Origin: Deltaproteobacteria bacterium RIFOXYA12_FULL_61_11 | Lineage (GTDB): Bacteria; Bdellovibrionota_F; JAHFAK01; YA12-FULL-61-11 | Reading direction: 5' to 3' | DNA length: 12,013 bases | Assembly: GCA_001799195.1 (NCBI GenBank) | Contig: MGSU01000316.1 | Location: 1 to 12,013 of the forward strand | Shown: in pieces, positions 7,080 to 12,013 of the stretch | Numbering within the stretch: the first letter of the stretch is position 1 | How the letters are laid out: every line of letters begins with the position of its first letter | Translations under genes and position numbers: made by a program | Notes under the pieces: model-generated | What the model was told of the DNA's origin: nothing | What the model saw: the letters and a program-made list of their open reading frames with translations, nothing else | Database searches by the model: none

Positions 7080-7906
7080 TGGAGTCGCAAGGACGGCGTG
7101 TGGACATCGAGTCCGACTTCGGAGCATGCTCTCTGCACCACAAGAGAATTAGACGCAACTGGCTCAAGGGCATACTCTACGCCATGGGAGCGCGGCGGCC
7201 CTGTCCGATCTGCGGAGGCTTTGCCCTGCCCATCAAAGCCAGTTGGATGCATAGTTATCTTCGCTGTTGGCGCTGCAATCTGATCTATGTTGCAGAACTC
7301 CCCAGTCAAAACAACTTACATGCTGCCTATCAACAGGTCTATCAGGACTCGTACCAAGCGCGGCACAAAGAGCATTGGGAGTCCTGGATGGAACACAAAC
7401 AACGAACGCTCGATGCGCTAGGAATACCGAGCTACCAAGAGCAACTCGGAGAACCTCGCCGGGCTCTTGATCTGGGCTGTGGAGAAGGCCGCTTACTGCA
7501 CGTGCTTGCTCAACGCGGCTGGCACGCTGAAGGACTTGAAATCAATGCAAAATTAGCCCACGAGGCCCAGGGGTTGGGATATACTGTACACCTTGGTCCA
7601 TTCGAGCAAGCCTCTTTCTCAGAGCAGTTTGCCTTGATAACCATGAATCACCTCATCGAGCACCTCCGCTCACCGCTCGAAGGCCTCGAGAAGGTGCGGA
7701 CGTGGTTGGTCCCTCAGGGGCGGTTGGTCTTGGAAACCCCCATCCTGCCGGATTATACGAACACCGATCACCTTTACTGTTTCAGTGCCGCCGCGATCGA
7801 TCGTGCACTAAGAAAATGCGGCTTTGTGCCTTTGATGTGGTTTCAGTATATTGATGCTCACTATCAGCACCACAACCTAGCCTGCTGTGCCAAGCGCACA
7901 GCGTGA
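7079..7906 (+). CDS. Class I SAM-dependent methyltransferase with N-terminal CxxC...CxxC motif
   Basis: A 275-aa protein. Residues 42-66 carry CPIC and CWRC, a probable zinc-ribbon-like module. Residues 129-137 (ALDLGCGEG) are the glycine-rich SAM-binding motif I, and EGLEIN (151-156) supplies the acidic residue after strand 2. NHLIEHL (190-196) and QGRLVLETPI (213-222) follow as in Methyltransf_23/UbiG-like proteins. Family members with a leading cysteine module often act in sugar or secondary-metabolite methylation, but the substrate here is not identifiable. The start at 7079 is coupled to the preceding stop (TGATG) with AGGGA upstream; an internal ATG at 7184 (residue 36), just before the cysteine motif, is an alternative. 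Base composition is unusual: 7261-7860 is about 53% GC by hand count, far below its neighbours, with many A/T-ending codons, suggesting a separate origin. Confidence 0.86.
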   Translation: MESQGRRVDIESDFGACSLHHKRIRRNWLKGILYAMGARRPCPICGGFALPIKASWMHSYLRCWRCNLIYVAELPSQNNLHAAYQQVYQDSYQARHKEHWESWMEHKQRTLDALGIPSYQEQLGEPRRALDLGCGEGRLLHVLAQRGWHAEGLEINAKLAHEAQGLGYTVHLGPFEQASFSEQFALITMNHLIEHLRSPLEGLEKVRTWLVPQGRLVLETPILPDYTNTDHLYCFSAAAIDRALRKCGFVPLMWFQYIDAHYQHHNLACCAKRTA

Positions 7907-7966
7907 AGCCCTTCGCCTGAAGAGAGCGCAGCATGGTGAAGAAACCGCGTTGCGAAGCTCCCCGAC

Positions 7967-9451
7967 TCACCCTTGATTTGGGGGATCCGCGTGGCGCGCT
8001 TGCCGATGGGTCCGAGGCGCCGGCTCGGTTCGCTCGCAGCGGCGTTCGTCCGATGCACGGGCCTCGGCGATAGCACTACCGGGCAAGCCAAAATCCTCGG
8101 CCAGCGCACGGTTGATCAGGTCGCGCAATCGCTGCAGGGCAATGCCGTGAGTCCTCCCGGCCTTGCGCATCACGGAGGTTGTCAATTGGGACAAGGCCTC
8201 GAAGCGCGACGGGGCTCGGAAGAGGAGGTCGAGGGTCGAGGGGAACCTGCCGCTGTTGACCACCAAGTCGTTGATTCTCGCCACGTGCCGAAGGTGGCTC
8301 ACCTCCTCGAAGGACATGCGATCCGAACGGAGGAGCTCGTAGGGAGGGAGGGGCGAGAACACCAGACCGCGGCGTTCCGCGATCGCGCACAGGGGGGTGC
8401 CTCTCAGACGTTTGAGGATGCCGAGCTGGAGCTCCTGCGGTCCCAGGGCCGAGAGGCGGTCATACCCCGCGGCGAAACTCTGCACGTCCTCTCCCGGCAG
8501 GCCTACCAGTAAGTCGGCATGGACGTGGACAAAGGTGTGCTCGCGCAGCCAGGTCAAACTTTCCTCCAGGGCCGGTAGATCTTGTCGGCGGTTGATGGCG
8601 GCCAAGGCCTCGGGATTGAAGCTCTGCACCCCCACCTCACCTTGCATCCGGCCCGGGGGCATCGCGGCAAGTAGGTCGCGGAGGCCTGGAGTGAGCAACT
8701 CGGCGATCAGCTCGACGTGGAGGAAGAGGTCGGGTTCGGGCCGTGCCAGGAAGAAGGAGAGCAGGTGTTCCGCGGCCGAGGGGTCCAGGTTGAAGGTCCT
8801 GTCCACGAACTTGAAGTGCCGGGCGCCACGTTCGATCAGCTCCTCGAGGGCGCGGAGCAAGGGGCCTCGGGGGAATTCCCGCACGCCCCGTTCGAGGGAG
8901 GACAGGCAGAAGGCGCAGGCATACGCGCACCCCCTCGAGGCCTCGACATAGGTGAAGCGTTCGCGCAGGTCTTCCTCGGTGTATTCGCCATAGGGGAAAC
9001 GGAGCGAGGCGAGCGGCAGCCGTTGGCCCCGGAGGATCCGTGCTTCCGGTCGCCGACCGGCTAGTATTGCTCCGGCCAACTCCGCGAAGAGCGACTCTCC
9101 CTCTCCGCAGACGACATAATCGGCCTGTCGGCAGATCGGCTGCTGCTCGGACTCGTAGCTGACCTCGGGTCCGCCGAGCACGATGCATAGCTCGGGACGC
9201 ACCGTCTTGAGCACCGCGACCAGCTTGGTCGCGAGCTCGACGTTCCAGATCGCAACGCTGAGGCCGAGGATCTTCGGCTCATGGGCCAGCACCACTTCGG
9301 CCAAGGCCAGCGGACCATGTTCGAGGGTCCGTTCCAACAGCAAGGCTCGCGGCCGCAACTCGCCGAGGTTGGCCAGCACACAACGCAGGCCAAGGCACGG
9401 ATGCTGATAGCGGGCGCACAGCCCGAGCAGGAGGATGTCCGTAGGTGCCAT
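7967..9451 (-). CDS. B12-binding-domain radical SAM protein, DUF4080 type
   Basis: A 494-aa protein read on the minus strand. Residues 5-135 form a cobalamin-binding domain (DILLLGLCARYQHPCLGLR; ILGLSVAIWNVELATKLV; VLGGPEVSYE at 91-100; DYVVCGEGE at 111-119). The radical SAM core follows, with YVEASRGCAYACAFCLSSL (168-186): Cys175, Cys179 and Cys182 would bind the 4Fe-4S cluster. Residues 211-222 (RHFKFVDRTFNL) and the FCLSSL/GVREFP pattern are what I recall from DUF4080-containing radical SAM proteins. QGEVGVQSFNPEAL (270-283) and HADLLVGLPGED (311-322) are normal core elements. The C-terminal tail from about residue 465 is Arg/Pro-rich and probably disordered. ATG 9451 is chosen because the domain begins there; it has no clear Shine-Dalgarno. 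The frame stays open to 10621 only as an antisense artefact of hutU. Reaction unknown; methyl or other radical chemistry is expected. It is convergent with the operon. Confidence 0.88.
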   Translation of the reverse strand: MAPTDILLLGLCARYQHPCLGLRCVLANLGELRPRALLLERTLEHGPLALAEVVLAHEPKILGLSVAIWNVELATKLVAVLKTVRPELCIVLGGPEVSYESEQQPICRQADYVVCGEGESLFAELAGAILAGRRPEARILRGQRLPLASLRFPYGEYTEEDLRERFTYVEASRGCAYACAFCLSSLERGVREFPRGPLLRALEELIERGARHFKFVDRTFNLDPSAAEHLLSFFLARPEPDLFLHVELIAELLTPGLRDLLAAMPPGRMQGEVGVQSFNPEALAAINRRQDLPALEESLTWLREHTFVHVHADLLVGLPGEDVQSFAAGYDRLSALGPQELQLGILKRLRGTPLCAIAERRGLVFSPLPPYELLRSDRMSFEEVSHLRHVARINDLVVNSGRFPSTLDLLFRAPSRFEALSQLTTSVMRKAGRTHGIALQRLRDLINRALAEDFGLPGSAIAEARASDERRCERTEPAPRTHRQARHADPPNQG

Positions 9452-9581
9452 CGGTACGCTCGACCACACGACCTGCAGTGCCGCGAACTCCCCGTCGCAG
9501 CTTAGAGGGTTTCGAGAGTACACCCCTGTCCGGGCGTCGCCAAGCGGGAAAGGGGGGCCCCTGGTTCTCCGGATTTCCCGA

Positions 9582-9610
9582 TTGCCGGACAAGGACTTCC
9601 TGTTTATACT
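9582..9610 (+). promoter_or_regulatory. Sigma70-type promoter of hutU
   Basis: TTGCCG (9582-9587), a 17-base spacer and TATACT (9605-9610) make a good housekeeping-type promoter. Transcription would start near 9617, giving a leader of about 45 bases. A strong ribosome site, GGAGG (9652-9656), lies five bases before the ATG at 9662. I see no clear HutC-type operator. Confidence 0.6.
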
Positions 9611-9661
9611 CGGCGTTCGCGAGCGAGGCGCGCCCTCGCCACGTCCAGCCTGGAGGTTACC

Positions 9662-11659
9662 ATGTCTACCGTCCTCGAGGGTCCACTTCCCCCACCCCCG
9701 GTCTTCCGCAACGACCTCCGCCGCGCCCCCCGCCGGCAAGCGACCTTGACCAGGGAGCAGGTCGAAATCGCCCTCGGCAATGCCCTGCGCTATATCCCGA
9801 CAGAGCACCACGCAGCGCTGGCTCCCGAGTTCCTCGAGGAGCTGCGCCAACGCGGGCGGATCTACGGCTATCGGTACCGCCCGGCCGGGGCGATCACGGC
9901 CCACCCCATCGAACACTACCGCGGCCGTTGCCTGGAGGGAAAAGCGCTCCAGCTCATGATCGACAATAACCTGGACTTCGCCGTGGCCCTCTACCCCTAT
10001 GAGCTGGTGACCTACGGCGAGAGCGGCCAGGTCTGCCAGAACTGGATGCAGTACCTCTTGCTCGGACACTATCTCGAGCGTCTCGACCCAGCCCACACCC
10101 TGGTCGTGGCCTCGGGTCACCCTCTCGGCCTGTTCCCGTCCCGGCCGGAGGCTCCCCGGGTCATCTCGACCAACGGTTTGCTCGTCGGCCTCTATGACAA
10201 CCAGACCGACTTCAACCTCGCGGCGGCCATGGGTGGGACCAATTACGGCCAGATGACCGCCGGCGGCTGGATGTACATCGGCCCGCAAGGCATCGTTCAC
10301 GGCACCTACCTGACCTTGCTCAACGCCGGGAGGATCTATCTCGGCCTGGGGGAGGACACCGATCTTCGCGGCCGCCTGTTCGTCTCCTCCGGGCTGGGCG
10401 GCATGAGCGGAGCCCAGGCCAAGGCCGTGGAAATCGCCGGAGGCGTGGGAATCGTCGCCGAGGTCGATGCCTCGCGCATCACCACGCGCCACGAGCAGGG
10501 CTGGGTCGGGCTGCGCTCCGACAACCTCGACGAGGTCACGGCCGCGGCTCGGCAAGCCCTGGCGAAACACCGCCCGCTCTCGATCGCTTACCACGGCAAC
10601 GTGGTCGATCTGCTCGAACACCTCGAAGGGAGCACGTTGCAGGTCGACCTGCTCTCAGACCAGACCTCCTGTCACGTGGTCTACGACGGCGGGTACACGC
10701 CGCAAGGGGTGAGTTTCGAGGAAGGCCGCAGGCTGATCGCCGAAGAACCAGCGCGCTTCCGAGACCTGGTCGACCGCTCGCTGCGGAGGCACTTCGAGGT
10801 GATCAAGGCCCTCGTGGCGCGGGGAACGCGCTTCTTCGACTACGGCAACAGCTTCCTCAAGGCGGTCTTCGACGCCGGGTGCAAAGAAGTCGCGAGGAAC
10901 GGGCGCGATGAGAAGAGCGGTTTCATCTTCCCGTCCTACGTCGAGGACCTCATGGGTCCGCTCTGTTTCGATCGCGGTTTCGGCCCCTTCCGCTGGGTCT
11001 GTCTCTCCGGCAAGGACGAGGACCTGCGAAAGACCGATGCCGCGGCCATGGCCTGTATCGACCCCTCGCGCAGTCCGCTCGATCGCGACAACCACCGCTG
11101 GATCGCCGAGGCCGAGCGCAACCGGCTGGTGGTCGGCTCCCGGGCCAGGATCCTGTATGCCGACGAACGTGGCCGCGTGACCATCGCCACGTGTTTCAAT
11201 GAGATGGTCCGGTCAGGGGAGATCGGCCCGGTCATGATCGGCCGGGACCACCACGACGTCGGCGGCACGGATTCGCCCTTCCGCGAGACGGCCAACATCC
11301 GCGACGGTTCCAACGTCTGCGCCGATATGTCCATCCATTGCTTCGCCGGCAACGCCGCTCGGGGTATGACCCTGGTGGTGCAGAGCAACGGCGGCGGGGT
11401 CGGTATCGGTCGGGCCAAGAACAGCGGCTTCGGTTTGGTCCTGGACGGTTCGCCCCGGGTCGACGGGGTCATCGCCTCGGCCCTCTCCTGGGACGTCATG
11501 GGTGGCATCGCACGGCGGGCCTGGGCCGGGAATCCGGCCGCCGTGGAGACGGCCAACGAATGGAACCAGCGCCCCGGGCAGAGTGGCCACCTGACCCTCC
11601 CCCAGCTCGCCGACAAGGAATTGGTGCGGGCCACGGTCGCAAAACACTGGCCCGACTGA
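9662..11659 (+). CDS. hutU: Urocanate hydratase (urocanase)
   Basis: A 665-aa NAD+-dependent urocanase (EC 4.2.1.49), which converts urocanate to 4-imidazolone-5-propanoate, the second step of histidine degradation, in the cytoplasm. Recognised segments are GKALQLMIDNNLD (93-105), YELVTYGESGQVCQNWMQY (113-131), MTAGGWMYIGPQGIVHGTY (198-216) and the NAD-binding SSGLGGMSGAQAKAVEIAG (242-260). Further segments are LLSDQTSCHVVYDGGYTPQG (330-349), SYVEDLMGPLCFDRGFGPFR (425-444), IGRDHHDVGGTDSPFRET (526-543) and SNGGGVGIGRAKNSGFG (575-591). The length matches the long class of about 660-680 aa rather than the roughly 555-aa Pseudomonas/Bacillus type. Expression should follow the promoter at 9582-9610 and the GGAGG site. 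No other hut gene (hutH, hutI, hutG) is seen in the window; the gene downstream is a transporter-like protein starting three bases after the stop. Confidence 0.97.
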   Translation: MSTVLEGPLPPPPVFRNDLRRAPRRQATLTREQVEIALGNALRYIPTEHHAALAPEFLEELRQRGRIYGYRYRPAGAITAHPIEHYRGRCLEGKALQLMIDNNLDFAVALYPYELVTYGESGQVCQNWMQYLLLGHYLERLDPAHTLVVASGHPLGLFPSRPEAPRVISTNGLLVGLYDNQTDFNLAAAMGGTNYGQMTAGGWMYIGPQGIVHGTYLTLLNAGRIYLGLGEDTDLRGRLFVSSGLGGMSGAQAKAVEIAGGVGIVAEVDASRITTRHEQGWVGLRSDNLDEVTAAARQALAKHRPLSIAYHGNVVDLLEHLEGSTLQVDLLSDQTSCHVVYDGGYTPQGVSFEEGRRLIAEEPARFRDLVDRSLRRHFEVIKALVARGTRFFDYGNSFLKAVFDAGCKEVARNGRDEKSGFIFPSYVEDLMGPLCFDRGFGPFRWVCLSGKDEDLRKTDAAAMACIDPSRSPLDRDNHRWIAEAERNRLVVGSRARILYADERGRVTIATCFNEMVRSGEIGPVMIGRDHHDVGGTDSPFRETANIRDGSNVCADMSIHCFAGNAARGMTLVVQSNGGGVGIGRAKNSGFGLVLDGSPRVDGVIASALSWDVMGGIARRAWAGNPAAVETANEWNQRPGQSGHLTLPQLADKELVRATVAKHWPD

Positions 11660-11662
11660 CGC

Positions 11663-12013
11663 ATGCTACAGCGGCTCAAGGCGACTTTCTATCCCATCGA
11701 ACGGCAGGACCTTGCCAAGGCCCTGCCTCTGTGGGGCTCTCTGTTCCTGCTGACCTTCTGTTACATCGGGACCAAGTGCGTGAAGTACGCGGTCTTCCTC
11801 GACCAGGCCTCTGGAGGTCCCGGGGCAGCGTATGTCCCCCATGCCAAGCTGCTCACCATGCTCTTGGCCTTCCTGTCCGTCGCCATCTACGGCAAGCTCT
11901 GCAACCACTTCCTCCGGGAACGCCTGGCCTTCGTGCTGCTCGTCTCCTTCTCCGTCATGCTGCTCGGCTACGACCTCCTCCGACCTTCCTTCCCCCTTGC
12001 AACCGCCTGGTTC
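11663..12013 (+). CDS. NTT/TLC-type ATP/ADP (nucleotide) transporter-like protein (partial, N-terminus)
   Basis: The first 117 residues; the gene runs off the right edge. ATG 11663 lies three bases after the hutU stop, with no obvious ribosome site, so translational coupling is likely. The protein has a short charged start with FYPIERQDLAKALPLW (9-24), then hydrophobic helices at about 24-38, 66-82 and 90-106. The order (basic/acidic leader before a LPLW helix, TFCYIGTKCVKYAVFL at 33-48, GAAYVPHAKLL at 55-65, AIYGKLCNHFLRERLAFVLL at 78-97) resembles the N-terminus of nucleotide translocases of Rickettsia, Chlamydia and plastids, and their homologues in free-living bacteria. The first-helix Arg-Asp typical of ATP/ADP exchangers is not clearly present. 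The family call is by pattern only; another multi-spanning transporter is possible, perhaps one importing histidine or urocanate. Confidence 0.55.
   Translation, partial: MLQRLKATFYPIERQDLAKALPLWGSLFLLTFCYIGTKCVKYAVFLDQASGGPGAAYVPHAKLLTMLLAFLSVAIYGKLCNHFLRERLAFVLLVSFSVMLLGYDLLRPSFPLATAWF

Noticed and set aside
7905-7966. Possible terminator between the convergent genes
   Set aside because: Only short arms occur (GAAG/CTTC with a two-base loop; CTTCGC/GCGAAG separated by 35 bases), and there is no T-run on either strand.
9515-9543. Possible minus-strand promoter for the DUF4080 gene (TTGGCG, 17 bases, TACTCT)
   Set aside because: The spacing is right, but the -10 matches only three of six consensus bases, so I do not list it as a feature.
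9452-10621. Minus-strand extension of the radical SAM frame to 10621 (884 residues)
   Set aside because: The extension is antisense to hutU, a clear gene, and crosses the divergent promoter region. The recognised cobalamin domain begins at ATG 9451.

Overview
This is a gene-dense, high-GC window. Individual 60-base lines I counted by hand run about 63-75% GC, except for one gene near 53%. It reads as the chromosome of a free-living, probably Gram-negative bacterium: Shine-Dalgarno-like starts, tightly coupled genes, cobalamin-type radical SAM proteins, GT-C glycosyltransferases and a long-form urocanase. I cannot assign a phylum. Deltaproteobacterial/Myxococcota-like or planctomycete-like lineages are guesses only.

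Layout. (1) 1-460, minus strand: the N-terminal 153 residues of a B12-binding-domain protein, most likely a radical SAM enzyme, whose 3' end lies outside the window. (2) 461-855: a 395-bp divergent intergenic region with candidate promoters on both strands and two perfect palindromes. (3) 856-7906, plus strand: five coupled genes, namely a stand-alone amino-acid adenylation domain, an SGNH-like protein with TPR repeats, two GT-C (GT39-like) membrane glycosyltransferases, and a SAM methyltransferase with a CxxC/CxxC motif. Every junction overlaps or lies within a few bases (ATGA; TGA followed by a GTG start; 11-nt overlap; TGATG), so this looks like one transcription unit. (4) 7967-9451, minus strand: a complete B12-binding radical SAM protein of the DUF4080 type, convergent with the operon. 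(5) 9452-9661: a divergent promoter region with a good sigma70-type promoter for the next gene. (6) 9662-11659, plus strand: urocanate hydratase (hutU), 665 aa. (7) 11663 to the window end, plus strand: the first 117 residues of a membrane protein resembling NTT/TLC ATP/ADP (nucleotide) translocases, three bases after hutU.

Working hypothesis. The five-gene operon has the parts of a cell-surface modification system: an ATP-dependent amino-acid (or aryl/acyl acid) activator, a membrane-anchored SGNH-like protein facing the periplasm, two polyprenyl-phosphate-sugar-dependent glycosyltransferases and a methyltransferase. The pairing of an adenylation domain with an SGNH protein recalls DltA/DltD of D-alanylation, but no carrier protein and no MBOAT acyltransferase are visible here. 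The methyltransferase gene has distinctly lower GC than everything around it, which suggests it was recruited separately. The right-hand part (histidine catabolism plus a nucleotide-transporter-like gene) appears functionally unrelated to the operon.
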